DNA of 64,000 bases from Margaritispora aquatica (lineage: Eukaryota; Ascomycota; Leotiomycetes; Helotiales; Discinellaceae): assembly GCA_007644065.1 (NCBI GenBank), contig VJWN01000029.1:248001-312000 (forward strand), written 5' to 3'. Numbering within the stretch: the first letter of the stretch is position 1; the number at the start of each line of letters is the position of its first letter. Below the pieces are notes generated by a model, which made no database searches, was not told the origin of the DNA, and was given only the letters and a program-made list of their open reading frames with translations. A program made the translations under genes and the position numbers. Positions 49,519-60,831 of this stretch are shown here, piece after piece.

Positions 49519-49929
49519 GGTAGAGGTGGGGAGCGAGATGAGACAGAAAGTGCTGCTCAGCTGGCAAAGTGGTGGTCAAGAGAGCTTGAGCTGTGAAATT
49601 AGAATGTACGACAAGAGATCAGAGATAAGAGAACCTCCCAAGAGAGGCTGTACAACTTGGTTGCGATCAGATGACGAGCTGCGTACTGAACACAGCAAAT
49701 TCCATCTGCAAATTATCTATATATACCTTGATTTGGTTTAATCGATTCCGGATGTGTTCAATGAACACGTCCTCTTTGACATGACATGCATTACACTCCA
49801 CATTATAAATCATCTCATCAATCATCTCATCATCCATCTCGTGTCTATCGTTTCCACGTGAAGCCATCAATCTAACTCGACTCATTATCATCTCACTCAT
49901 CCTCCCATCACTGCATCACCGTATCAAGC
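49519..49929. other. Convergent 3' region
   Basis: Between the 3' ends of VTC4 (plus) and the SGNH hydrolase (minus). I see nothing coding. Confidence 0.5.
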
Positions 49930-51351
49930 TCATGCCTCATCATCTCCAAGATCGGGCGGATTCGCACCAAACATACCTGCGAAAGGGCCGTGTTGTCTGA
50001 TTCTTCGCTGTTCGGCAGTCTCTGGCTCTGTCTCTGGCTCCATTTCGACGTCTTGATTTCCCCCGTCTTCTTTTCTCAATGCCGGTGTATCTGTGCTCGT
50101 CTGCGCCTTCACAGTCTCGTACGTCCTATCGGCTTCCTCATTCATCTTTCCTGCTTCTATCGCGTTGCTCTTGGCAACACTCACACCACCATCCTCACCC
50201 GTATTCGTACTGGTAGGTTCTATCGCCATCTTTGACTTCGTTGTCAATGAGGAAAAAGAAAACGGATCCATAATTTCGATTAACTTGTCAGCAACCAGCT
50301 TGCCGATCCGCGAGTAGCCGAGGGGCTTGAAGTGTAGGCCGTCGTCCCAGATTAGGTCTCGCTCGGCTTCTGGCATGGCGTGGTAGGGCAGGAGGGCGTG
50401 GATGTCTAGGACGAATCTTGAGGGTGGTGTTAGTATGGGTGTTTGCGTTTTGTTTTGTTTTTCGATATTATCTAAAGTCAACTCATCTCAACTCCTCTCA
50501 TCCCGTCCCCCTCCCCCTCCCCCTCCCCCTCCCCCTTAGTATCCTCATAGAGCGAGAATCATAGCACTTGGGAAATAAGATTTTAAGATCTAACGAAAAG
50601 AATCAACTCACACTCCCTCCCTCCCATCCTCCTTAATGAGCTTATTCAACTCATCTCTTTTCCCATCCAACCTCTCGCTCTTAACACCACACTCCGGCAC
50701 CGTGAGCATCAATACCCTCGCACCGTGCTTCAGTGGGATATTCGTCACACGCTTAATCTCAGTAAAGATGGAGCTGCCTTGCATGCCACGACCCAGGTCG
50801 TTCGTTCCACCCAGGAAGATCACCCAGTCGTAGGATGCGGGTGTGGAGTTGGCTTTTGGACCTGGGCATAGTTTCTCAGTCTTTGTCTCCGGTGCAGGTG
50901 TAGATGTAGGCGTAGGCTTGGGTGCCTTGAGCCCAGCTGCTTGCAACTTTGCTGCAAAACTTGACACCTTTCCCTCCGTGGCCTCATTCCCTTCCTTCCC
51001 CTCCTCAACGCTGCCACTACTTCCTCTCCTCCCACCAAATAACCTACCCCCAAACCTCGACCTCGACGACTTCATCAACGAAACAGGAACAGAAGAGGAT
51101 AATGAAGGATCGTCCTTACGATAATGTCTCTCCATCCGCTCTCTAAAGCCATGCATCACCATCTCCCCACTCACGCCATCGGTCGTGATTGAGATGTTGT
51201 AGGTGGAGGGAGGGAAGTGCGATTGTAAGGCTGAGAGGAGGGGATCGGAGTAGGGTGTGAAAATGAGCCCCCAGGAGGAGTAGCCGGCTGTGAGGGAGTC
51301 GCCAAAGGTGAGGATCGTGAGGGGTTGTGACTGAGGGAGCGGGGTGGACAT
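49930..51351 (-). CDS. SGNH/GDSL-type hydrolase, 408 aa, 2 exons
   Basis: Serine esterase/lipase-like enzyme. Exons are complements of 51351-50612 and 50416-49930. Block I is TFGDSLTAGYSS (nucleophile Ser near residue 19), block III is GGTNDLG (residues 181-187), and block V is DDGLHFKPLGY, with the catalytic Asp272 and His275. There is no signal peptide, so it is probably cytosolic. Two features are unusual: a low-complexity insert of about 80 residues between blocks I and III (RSRFGGRLFGGRRGSSGS, then Pro/Thr-rich), and an acidic C-terminal tail of about 100 residues after block V. The intron is long for this window (195 bases) and contains five AGGGGG repeats on the coding strand. Divergent from the HET gene, with a (GAGAGT)20 repeat between them. 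Confidence 0.88.
50507..50536. repeat. (CCCCCT)5 array inside an intron, G4-capable on the coding strand
   Basis: Five perfect hexamers. The minus (transcribed RNA-like) strand reads AGGGGG five times, which meets the usual G-quadruplex pattern of four or more G-runs with short loops. Confidence 0.95.
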
Positions 51352-51458
51352 GCTGGTGATTGATATATTAGAGATAGTAGGCAATTCGTATAGTCTGAGA
51401 GACTGGGAATGAGGGTGAGGCTGTTGATGGTGAGATGAGATTGTGAAGTGAGTGAGAT

Positions 51459-51580
<122 letters not shown>

Positions 51581-51728
51581 AAGAGGTGCCTGGTTGAGGC
51601 TGAAATAGGATTAGGCTGAATTACCTTAAGCGAAGTCTGGGTCACTGCTCTGCTGCCCACCTTGGCTAAGGTATTTTACTTCATCCTTCATACTTCCAAC
51701 TTCATATTGAGTAAAACCAACGCACGAT

Positions 51729-53793
51729 ATGTCAACCAGTCCACTTAACAAGCTATGTCTTCGATGTGAAACACTTGACTTGACACCACCACCATCACCA
51801 GAGCAACGAAAGATTAAAGTGAAATCACAAGTCCTCTATCCTAGTCTTCTACAGGTTGATGCATCCTCACAAGCTGGCTGTCATTTGTGTACTCTGATAC
51901 TCACCAGTCTATGCCAAGGAGTTGACGAAAAGGACAATTGCTTGAAACAATATCATGGTCTAGTGCAATTAACCTGCGAATACTCTCTAACAGCGGGCGA
52001 ATATCAGCTGCTTGTCCAATGTCCCAATTTTTCATGGGTAAAATTGCGTTGTTCAGTCCCAAGCCCAGCCTATGTAGCTGAATGCATACCTCGAGATGAA
52101 CTGAAATATCCCAAAAGTATAGACTTCATGCCTATGCTCTCTGCTCGAGCTCTTAATTTCATCGTCCGTTTGCTGACGATCTTGTCAATTTCTAGTCCAT
52201 GAGGATTCTGCCTCGCCTAAGATCTTTGACCAAATCGCGAAGTGGATGGACCGCTGTGCCAGAGACCACCCACGCTGCCAGCGAGATGGAGAGGCAAGTC
52301 TCCCTACACGACTTATTGATGTCGGCCCAAGCGATGGATCACTTAATCCTCGACTCATTGTGGCTGGAGATGGTATGAAGGGAAAATATGCCACTTTGAG
52401 TTATCGTTGGGGAACCTGCCCAACCTGCACCACAACTTACAAGACGTATTCCAGCCATTGCAGTGGAATGCAAATCGACCAACTGCCAGCAACACTTCGC
52501 GATGCAATATTTGCCACTCGTAGGCTTGGTTTGCACTACATCTGGATTGATGCGCTTTGTATAATTCAAGATTCTCCGGAGGACTGGCAAAAACACGCAA
52601 CACAGATGGCAACCATATACAGGAATTCATGGGTCACCATATCTGCAGATAGTGCAATTGATAGCGCCGCAGGTTTTTTGAAATCACGCGACCTGCGTTC
52701 AATTCTTCCGTGCTACCACCAACCTAGTGGAGTCACAGTGTATCCTTCTGTCCAACGTGCGGTGGAACTCTTGAATCGTCGCAATTATGGAATTAACACG
52801 CGTGGATGGGTGCTACAGGAACGTATCTTCGGAAACCCAATCATCCACTGGACTCAATTTGAAGTCGCTTGGGAATGTCGCGAGCTTCATGCATCTGAGA
52901 GAGATCCGATTGGCAGCTTTTATTCCTCGTGGGAAGGTTCGGTTTTGCGGCGCATGCTAGCTCCCAGTTCTAAGCGAGAGGAGAATAGCCTCTCAGCTAT
53001 CATTTCAGACCAAGAAACAAAGACTACAAAGTACACAGAGGATCGTACTCGAAGAATCTATGCAGCTTGGTATAGCCTTGTTAGAGACTATTGCAATCGA
53101 GTGCTCACTTACCCAGATAAAGACAAGCTAGTAGCGTTGGCCGGCATTGGGGTAGCTTTTCATGAAACATGTCATGGCGTGCTTGGTCCAGAATCGAGTT
53201 ATGTATCAGGGCTGTGGACAAGAGATATAGCTCTCGGTCTAGCATTTGTTAGGTACAATTGGGATGATTGGCGTCAGAAGAATAACCTTGGACGTGCGAC
53301 CAGGTGTGACCCAGAACGATACGAAACTTGGGTCCATCGTATGCCCTCCTTTAGCTGGACAGCTCTGGACGGACCAGTGGAATGGCCAGTATCGACACAA
53401 GTGGATGTAGAAGAGCGTCTCTACGAGTTTGATGTTCAATTCATAAGCTCCTCCGTCAGGACAGCCGCTCCCGAGTCTTGGGCGTCGCACCAGACCGAAT
53501 GGATAATTGTACGAGGTGTGCTGATTTCAAAGGATGACATGGTCAATCTACCCAACGTAGACACATTCTTGGACTCCGATCAGCCAGATACAACCCTGCC
53601 TCCGCGTGCGCAGTTTTTACGGCTGATGGTGAGACGCGATGGGTGCGACAAGTTTGTCAATAGATGGCTCATATTACATCCCGTTAGTCTCACAGGCGAA
53701 CATCATAAGGGGTTTCGCCGGCTTGGAATCATGAAGACCCGTGGATCACATCTCTTGAATTACGCAACCCTTACTGATGTTAAGCTGGTATAG
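51729..53793 (+). CDS. HET-domain (heterokaryon incompatibility) protein, 661 aa, 2 exons
   Basis: HET proteins trigger growth arrest or cell death on non-self fusion in filamentous ascomycetes; most paralogues have no proven role. Exons 51729-52116 and 52196-53793, with a GCTGAC branch site. The N-terminus carries CxxC pairs (LCLRCETLDL, GCHLCTLIL) commonly placed ahead of HET domains. The HET core has YATLSYRWG (about residue 194), LGLHYIWIDALCIIQDSPEDW (about 245) and NTRGWVLQERIF (about 330), the three classical HET blocks. The C-terminal half (about 380-661) has no NACHT, WD40 or ankyrin module that I recognise. The first in-frame ATG was used as the start. Confidence 0.92.
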
Positions 53794-54000
53794 GGTTCCT
53801 AATCTTGCACTGCGATTGGCTTCAAAATCCAATGTTGCATTTACGACTCACCCAGTATCTAAAAATGTACTACTTGATCACATTGGATTCTACTGCTCTT
53901 TGCAAGGTTGAATTTCATTCTTGGGGTAGCCAATGATTTGATCTTTAGACTTCAAAAGCTAAAGTCATAATAAAGACTCGACGACCCCAAAGCACCTCGC

Positions 54001-55494
54001 CTAAGCCAAAGGAATACTTTGCGCATTAGTGGTGAACATCCCAGTGGGATCATTTGCTCTCTTAATCTTCAGCATCCTCGCCCAATTCCCAGCATACAGC
54101 CTCTTGCTCCACTCAGCTTGCGTCAACTCTGTGTCTCGGTAGTTGACAAATCCTCTCAAAGGAACATTCTCCTTCGCCAGTTGGTCTTGGAAAGGCTTCA
54201 TCTGGTTCCTCAAATAGCTGATCCCATCAGTTGGGAATGTTGTCAATCCTGCAGCTAGGCGTCCTTCCCAGCGAATGAGGAACAACGAATTGGAGTGTGC
54301 GAAGGATTGCTCTGAGTCCTTGAGATCACGGGAGACTCCACCCCAAAGGTCGATGAATCCGAACTTCGTCATGTCAGTGCGGTTAAAAGAGTATGTCGTG
54401 CTGTTGTACAGAGCAAATGCTGATTCGTATGTAAACGGTGCGTCGGTACGGAGGACAAGTGCTTGAAGGTAGAAGTTTCTAGGTGGGTAGACCTCGACCT
54501 TCGATGAGAGCTGTGGAGTGGCAATTTCTTCCATGGCCCAGAAGTCGGCTGTGGCGCTAGTAAGAGTCGTGCTGCTGGGAAGTGTTTGCATCAGAGGATC
54601 AATGACTGCTGCGAATGCTGCTGGGTCACCATAATAGAATCCCGAGCCAGTGAATGGTGGTGCAGTAAGGGACCAGCGAAGTGAGAGCTCGTCTGGAATG
54701 TTGCCGTTCATGGCGAATTCTTGAATGGAGAGGAGCGCGTTGACACCAGTCTCGATGTCGGCGTCAACGAGGGTGATGGTGAAGTTCGTCACTTTGTCGT
54801 AGGTTGGTTTCCATGTTTTGGTCGTGAGGGAGAGGAGAATGCCATAAGATGATCCGGCACCCTGAGCGACCCAGAAGAGATCTGCGTTCTGGGTGCGAGA
54901 GCAGTTGACGATGGTTCCGTTGTACAGCATGTACTCAACGCTTACCAAATTATCCATTGGAGTACCGAGGAATCTCGACGTGCTGCCGAAAGCACCTCCA
55001 ATTGACGAGCCTGCCAAACCAACTCTGTTGGCTCGTACGTGTGGGAAGTGCACACCATAGGTATTCCAGGCCCACGTTGCGACATCGCCAACGATGCTAC
55101 CACCTCCATATGTCAAGTAGCCCGTTGCTGCATCATAAGACGTAGCAGTGAAAGCATCCATGTGAATGACTAGAGCACCACTGTTACCTCCTTGGCCATA
55201 AGAACCATAAGAGTGACCGCCATTGCGAGCAGCGACCTTGACAGATGATGAAGCAGCACAAGCGAGCCCAGCAGCAATCTGCTCATTGGTTGTGGGAAAG
55301 ATGGCTCCGGCTGGGATGGGATTGATGCGTAGTTGCCAGGGAGCGATATCAGCTGCCCAGGTGCTGTTGTCTGGGAAGCTGCTGGTAACACCGATGGCTT
55401 CGATACAGGACTCAAGCGTTGCCTGGCGGTTGATGTGAGGAGCTGCGAGTGCGAGCCCTGAGAAGAGCAGGAGCAAGGAGGTGTAGCTGAGCAT
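54001..55494 (-). CDS. Secreted FAD-linked oxidase, BBE/glucooligosaccharide-oxidase-like, 497 aa
   Basis: Extracellular flavoenzyme of the FAD_binding_4/BBE type. Single exon. Signal peptide MLSYTSLLLLFSGLALA. The FAD domain holds KVAARNGGHSYGSYGQGG, with His94 as the expected 8-alpha-histidyl FAD link, and GGAFGSTSRFLG as the pyrophosphate loop. The second, cysteinyl link of bi-covalent family members is not present: the segment HVRANRVGLAGSSIGGAFG has no Cys. The C-terminal berberine-bridge-like part is shortened or diverged (ends KRANDPTGMFTTNAQSIPLA instead of the usual YDP-x-N-x-F form). The substrate could be a sugar, alcohol or secondary metabolite. Convergent with the HET gene, 207 bases apart. 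Confidence 0.92.
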   Translation of the reverse strand: MLSYTSLLLLFSGLALAAPHINRQATLESCIEAIGVTSSFPDNSTWAADIAPWQLRINPIPAGAIFPTTNEQIAAGLACAASSSVKVAARNGGHSYGSYGQGGNSGALVIHMDAFTATSYDAATGYLTYGGGSIVGDVATWAWNTYGVHFPHVRANRVGLAGSSIGGAFGSTSRFLGTPMDNLVSVEYMLYNGTIVNCSRTQNADLFWVAQGAGSSYGILLSLTTKTWKPTYDKVTNFTITLVDADIETGVNALLSIQEFAMNGNIPDELSLRWSLTAPPFTGSGFYYGDPAAFAAVIDPLMQTLPSSTTLTSATADFWAMEEIATPQLSSKVEVYPPRNFYLQALVLRTDAPFTYESAFALYNSTTYSFNRTDMTKFGFIDLWGGVSRDLKDSEQSFAHSNSLFLIRWEGRLAAGLTTFPTDGISYLRNQMKPFQDQLAKENVPLRGFVNYRDTELTQAEWSKRLYAGNWARMLKIKRANDPTGMFTTNAQSIPLA

Positions 55495-57259
55495 TTTGAT
55501 GTTTGATAGGAGTTGAGCGAATGTAGGTTAAAGACTGTGGTGAGCAAGTGCTCTAGGAATATGAAATATCGAGACATTCGCTTGAATATATGTATTCCCA
55601 CTCAACGAAATTCCGAGGCCTCCATCTTGGCAAAGACGTAATGGAGAAACGCAAACATAGTTGTGGTTTTAAGTTTAACAAAAAGCCTATTATCGAGCGA
55701 GATTTTTGGGAAACAAGACATTATAGATTCGATTCATGAGGCTTTGAGCTGTAGATGCATTTTGAGTTGAATGAGTCGCTTGGCGGTATTCTTGGCATGC
55801 GCAATACCGAGCCAGATTTGGTGGAAAGTGACTTGGTAGAAGGCGATTGATATTCCTGACGACTTTCTCATGTTGAATAATTTGTGCCGGGGAAGATAAT
55901 GCATTGAGAGAGGTTACTTGGGATGGCATTTCGGTTGTTTCGTCTGATGTGTAGAGTTGAGGGATAATCCAAAGTGAAGATCATCAAAACCCGGATTACC
56001 GGAAACTTTGTTTGATGATTCTCATTTCCAAGCCTACAGCTGTGGGGGAAGTGGGAATATACCGGTCGATATATATGAGTGGCCTCTTACGAGTAGAGAG
56101 TTCGGGTGAATGTGAAACGATGATGGCAGTGTATTCTCTCGGCTGTTGTTTACTTGGGAGAGAAAAACAGTGCTTCAAGCTGCTCAACGTATATCCCATC
56201 TTGAGAACGACATCACTCGACAGAGGCGATATTACAGGGGTCCATAAGAAAAGAAGGAGGATTTTGAAAATGAAAAGAGCAAAACAAAGTAGCTTTTACC
56301 ATCTGTAAACCAATGCAGATAGGTCTTGATATATGGACAAAAAACATGCAAGGAGATTGACCTAGCAAGCAAGCATTAGAGCAGCGAAAGCCGTCAATAA
56401 CATACGAGCGGTCCAACGTCGAAGCTCCACAAGAAAATTTGGTGGAGAGCGCAATATCAAAGGGAGAAAATGTTCCTTAAGACATCTTGATGATCTTTTT
56501 GCTATGATAGAGAAAAGATGGTTCAAAGGGCAATAGTGAGCAAAAACAAAAACAAAAACATACAACAGTAGGTATTCGCTGGTGGTCACCCACCCAACTA
56601 CTAATCTACCGATCTGAGGCTTGTGTATGGCAGAGCGGACGGGATGCCCAATTCTCCTCAGTCTATGGTCGTATGTGACAATGGATTGGAGTTTAGAGAT
56701 TATGAATGACCATCTACGGGAAAATCTCGGGAAACCCCAAATTTCTTTTTCTTACCACAAGGACAAGAATTACCAATATTCGACACCATCCTTCGCTCCA
56801 CGGCTACACAGATGAAACATCTAACGTGCTATGCCTTGAATAGTCTTATATATAAGTCGAATCATTTGGAAGTAGCATCTCTTCTCCTGACTCCTCTCCT
56901 CAGTCACCCCATCGATGAAGAAAGAAGAGCGGGCTTGTGATGTCATCCCACTGCACTCGATGTTTTGTCTACAACACTTGTGGGCCAGGAACCACATTTC
57001 TACTCTGTTGTTACGAATAATCTCATGAAAGGCCGAGTACAATACGGTAGATGTCTTTTCCCTTGCTCTGCGCTATCTATCTCACTATTTCTCTCTCTGT
57101 ATTAGTGTTCAGGCTTTCTTTGTACCTCAGCGATTTGCAACAGCTCTACATGCTCTCTGCATCCTTTTAAATCTATACTACTCTGCCATTTCTGGTAAAG
57201 AAGATCTAAAATACATATCAGCTTTATTCTATAGCAAGAATCCAGAAACAACAGACAAG
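55495..57259. other. Intergenic, no firm gene
   Basis: Contains one 79-codon frame (55690-55929, listed separately). Otherwise only short, overlapping frames. Confidence 0.45.
55690..55929 (-). CDS. Possible small protein, 79 aa
   Basis: Frame beginning MPSQVTSLNALSSPAQI and ending RIYNVLFPKNLAR. It has balanced composition, no low complexity, no signal peptide and two Cys (YCACQEY). I recognise no family. It sits about 200 bases upstream of the FAD oxidase on the same strand, with no competing frame of similar quality. It could be real or chance. Confidence 0.3.
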   Translation of the reverse strand: MPSQVTSLNALSSPAQIIQHEKVVRNINRLLPSHFPPNLARYCACQEYRQATHSTQNASTAQSLMNRIYNVLFPKNLAR

Positions 57260-57954
57260 ATGGCAACCGAAGGACGTCCCTCAGTCATGGCAAAACGAAC
57301 ACACATTCGAGCCCAGAAACACGAACACAGCAGTAACGACAAGCTCATTTATAAGACCATGGACTGTGCAATCATCGGCCTAAGCTATGCGGGGATAGCA
57401 GCGTACGTCTACCGCAACTTTTCCAAAATTTCCCCATATGAACTTGGTGGAATTGCAGTAGGTTCATTGGGATTGGGATACTCGATATTCGACCTCGGAA
57501 AGAGACAAGGCATCACACAAGGAGCGGATTTTGCTCTGCGGAGTGTGGAGGACGCCAAAGAGCTGAAAGAGAACCTGGCAGTTGATGACTGGAAGGGCGA
57601 ATTCAAGGGACAAGAGTTTGCAAAACTTATACCGAAAGACAAGGTTACGTGGTTGCAAAGTGAGGCAACAAGGATAAAAGAGTTGCAGGGCATGGAGCAT
57701 CAGAGATGCGGGCAGGCATATATCAAGCGGGAAGAATCGTACAAGAAATACGAACGGCATGGTGGGTATGGAGGGGCAGATTGGAAGAGGTAAGTTTTGG
57801 TTCTGGGGTGCATTCTAGGGAGGACTAACTGTTTTGTAGATACGCAGAAGCGAATGATGAGTGTACGGCGATATATGAGCTGTGTCAGAAACAGCAAAAG
57901 AGGCTTGTGGATATTGAGCAGGAGATTGCATATTGGTCTAGAGAGACTTTGTGA
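57260..57954 (+). CDS. Small hypothetical membrane protein, 214 aa, 2 exons
   Basis: Exons 57260-57789 and 57840-57954. After a hydrophilic N-terminus there are two moderately hydrophobic segments (CAIIGLSYAGIAAYVY, about residues 37-52, and LGGIAVGSLGLGYSIF, about 61-76), possibly a helical hairpin in a membrane. The remaining 130 residues are charged and helical, with a coiled-coil-like end (ECTAIYELCQKQQKRLVDIEQEIAYW). No enzyme motif is seen. The second exon extends the frame in a sensible way, which supports a real gene, but the function is unknown. Confidence 0.7.
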
Positions 57955-58579
57955 GATGAGGATAAGAGGGTCAAGGCTAGTGTTAAAGAAGAAGAATATA
58001 ACCATACTCGGAACGAAAGCTACGGCATCCTTGGCTCTACTTTTGGATTTTTGTGTGGCAAGTGATTGACAGCAAATATCATCCAATCTCGAGACTTCAG
58101 TCAAGTGGCTACCGAAAAGTGAGTTTTGGATTGGGATTGAATAACAATGATCTGTTCTCGTTATTAGTTAAAAACTGACTTGGATTTTGTTGTAAAGAAC
58201 TACCTTCATACCTTGGGTGGTTTATCTTTTATTTTTAATACCAAGAAAATCAGTACCTTTGCTGCAAAAAACTGCCCTTATGGCAATATAGGTTGTATTC
58301 TTGGTCGGTGAGGTTGGATTTCTCTTTCTCCATCGTAGTATATTACAGGTGCCTCGATGCAGAGTTTGAAATGGTGCAAACCATTTTGGTCCTCTTGAGA
58401 CTCTTTGGAATCGCAATACTCCACTGCTCCGAGCGGAAACGGGAACGGGAGGTATGTGTATTGGTAAGCCTTTCCATCGTGTAATCAAATATCTCAGAGA
58501 TCATGGGCTTGCAGAGAATCTTATAAGAATGGCAGAGCCTTACACAGAATCACAACAACCTTTCACCAACACATCAGCC
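57955..58579. other. Intergenic / SDR leader
   Basis: Non-coding apart from in-frame upstream ATGs of the SDR at 58454 and 58529. Confidence 0.5.
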
Positions 58580-59584
58580 ATGTCTCACCAAACCGTCCTC
58601 GTTACTGGTGCAAATGGTTTCCTCGGTAGTGCCGTAGCCAAAGCATTCTCCCTCGCAGGATGGACAACCTACGGCCTCATCCGCAATGCCAACTCTTCCG
58701 CTTCACTCCTCCGAAACGAAGTCATCCCCATTATCGGCTCCGCCGCCGACCTCTCTTTCATCTCCTCCCTTCCTGTTTTCGATGTCATCGTTTCCACGAC
58801 TGAGGATGTAAGCAATTACAGCCCGCATTTCAACGATACCATCTCCATGCTCCAACAACTTAGTCAGAAAGGCCACAAGAAACCACTCATTCTCTTCACG
58901 AGCGGATGTAAAGACTATGGAACGACGAAGAAGCACGGTGAAGTGGGCTTGAGGCCTCACGGGGAGGAAGATCCATTGAATCCACCAATCTTTCTCACTG
59001 ATCGCACAACAAAATCCCTCACACTGTTCGAGCACCACGAGGCTTTCGATGCTGTAGTTTTGAGACCAACGACAATGTACGGTCACAGTGGCAGCTACTA
59101 CGCCCCACTGTTCATGCTAGCCGAACAGGCTCGGGAGTCTGGCACAGGTGTCATCACACTCTCAGCAGATCCAAACAGCGTGCTGCATGGGACGCATGTG
59201 GATGATGTTGCAGCCGCTTACCTCGCGCTCGCTTCCGCTCCTCGCTCCAAGGTCGTCGGGCAAATCTACAATATCTCCAACAGTAGGTACGAGACGCTCC
59301 AAGAAATAAGCGAGGCGATCGAGAAGAGCTATGGGTTGAAAGTCGCGTATACGACGCCAATACAGACAACAAGACCAGAGGATCGAACTGGGTTTGTGGA
59401 TTTTCTACTGAACTTCCCGCAGTGGGTGGGTTCGGAGAAGATTCGAGGTCAGACGGGCTGGAAGGATAGGAAAATGCTTTTTGCTGAGGGGTTTGAGGTT
59501 TATCGACGCGCGTTTGAGCAGGCTGTTAGGGATAGGGATGAGGGTTTTGAGAGGATGAGGGCGAATTTGGAGGTTAAGTTATAA
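58580..59584 (+). CDS. NAD(P)-dependent epimerase/dehydratase (extended SDR), 334 aa
   Basis: Rossmann-fold oxidoreductase or epimerase. The cofactor loop TVLVTGANGFLGSAVAKAF is at the very N-terminus (TGxxGFLG). The strand-4 region is IVSTTEDV, and a YGTTK stretch supplies the YxxxK active-site pattern, following LILFTSGCKD. LRPTTMYGHSG and HGTHVDDVAAAYLAL are the usual substrate-domain signatures. The start at MSHQTV was chosen because it places the Rossmann strand at residue 5; in-frame ATGs at 58454 and 58529 would add 42 or 17 unlike residues. There is no signal peptide, so it is probably cytosolic. The substrate is not predictable. Confidence 0.9.
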   Translation: MSHQTVLVTGANGFLGSAVAKAFSLAGWTTYGLIRNANSSASLLRNEVIPIIGSAADLSFISSLPVFDVIVSTTEDVSNYSPHFNDTISMLQQLSQKGHKKPLILFTSGCKDYGTTKKHGEVGLRPHGEEDPLNPPIFLTDRTTKSLTLFEHHEAFDAVVLRPTTMYGHSGSYYAPLFMLAEQARESGTGVITLSADPNSVLHGTHVDDVAAAYLALASAPRSKVVGQIYNISNSRYETLQEISEAIEKSYGLKVAYTTPIQTTRPEDRTGFVDFLLNFPQWVGSEKIRGQTGWKDRKMLFAEGFEVYRRAFEQAVRDRDEGFERMRANLEVKL

Positions 59585-60831
59585 GGTTGTGGAGAAGGGG
59601 CCTGAAGATTCAACCAGATTTTGTATTTTATTAATGACTTCTTTTGCAATGTAGGTATTGTTTGTTATCGGATTCGACGTCACAATGCTGCTGTTATCTT
59701 GTGCTCCACTGCCATGTTTATCACATGTTGTGATTTGATCTTCCATAAAACTTTCACTAGGATACCTACACGTTTAACCAGCCCCTCTCGGTTCAGATTT
59801 ATTCAAGCACGCTAAAGATCACAGCTAAATCATCACATCTTGTCTGCTTGAGACAACGTGACGTGCACTCCAGCAGGCTTCCCCCTTTTACCGTCCCGAG
59901 TATAGCATTCTTGGGGTATAGGGTAAGCCCTATACGTTTCATAAGTGAAGTGTTTATATTTTCAATCGCAGCAGTACAGGGCATTGAGCTTTTAGAGTTT
60001 TAACGATTCTTAAGTTGTGTCCTCGATTACAATAACGTAGCGTGACTTCACCATTAACCATACCCGATTGAAAAATTCATGATCCATCTATCATTTAGTA
60101 GCACTGAATCACCGTACTATGACCACAAAAACCCAAGCAGTGGCGATCGACATTCGTTTTTATTCTCGCTTATTCCAAATAGTGGATAAGAAAAATGGTA
60201 AAAACCAATGTGTAAAAGTTAATAAAGCTAGCTCTTTACCCCATTCCTCCACAATATCTCCTGATATATCGGGCCTGGGCGTTACAAGTCGACCTTTGGC
60301 ATACGCATTATCTCCTTCTCACCCCACGTCTGTTCCACCCTGCGCCTAACGTCGTGTACTCCATCCTCATCTCTCTTGCTCCGAATTTTGTGCCAAGTTG
60401 GTCACTCTCTCAATTGAAGAGGGCCCCTTAAATCGAAGATACGCAGAGAAGCTTGATAGCACCATCACCAATAACAATAGCGAAAAATCGCCATTTATAT
60501 ATAGCGTCAAGCCGTTTTAAAAGCGAAACGCTTCGACAAGCCTGTTCCTTATCATTTCCATTAGTTGCGAAATGAACATCGCGATAATACAACAACGAGA
60601 AGACCCTTCCTAGGCCTCGACTGACTTGTAGTTTGTTTTGTGATGGTGCTAATAGGGAGCGGTGGGGAGGTCTAGGGAAATTCACCGTACGTCGCAGCGA
60701 TTTACTCATAGCGAATATATTTTCGAATTTGTGTTGAAGCAACATGTTCACGAAAATAATCCATTGCAAGTTTTGAGACTTGGACAGAAGTAGATTCTTT
60801 GAAAATGTTCACCTGTGATGAACTATCAATC
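59585..60831. other. Convergent intergenic region
   Basis: Between the 3' ends of the SDR (plus) and the surface protein (minus). I see no gene, only short overlapping frames. Confidence 0.5.
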
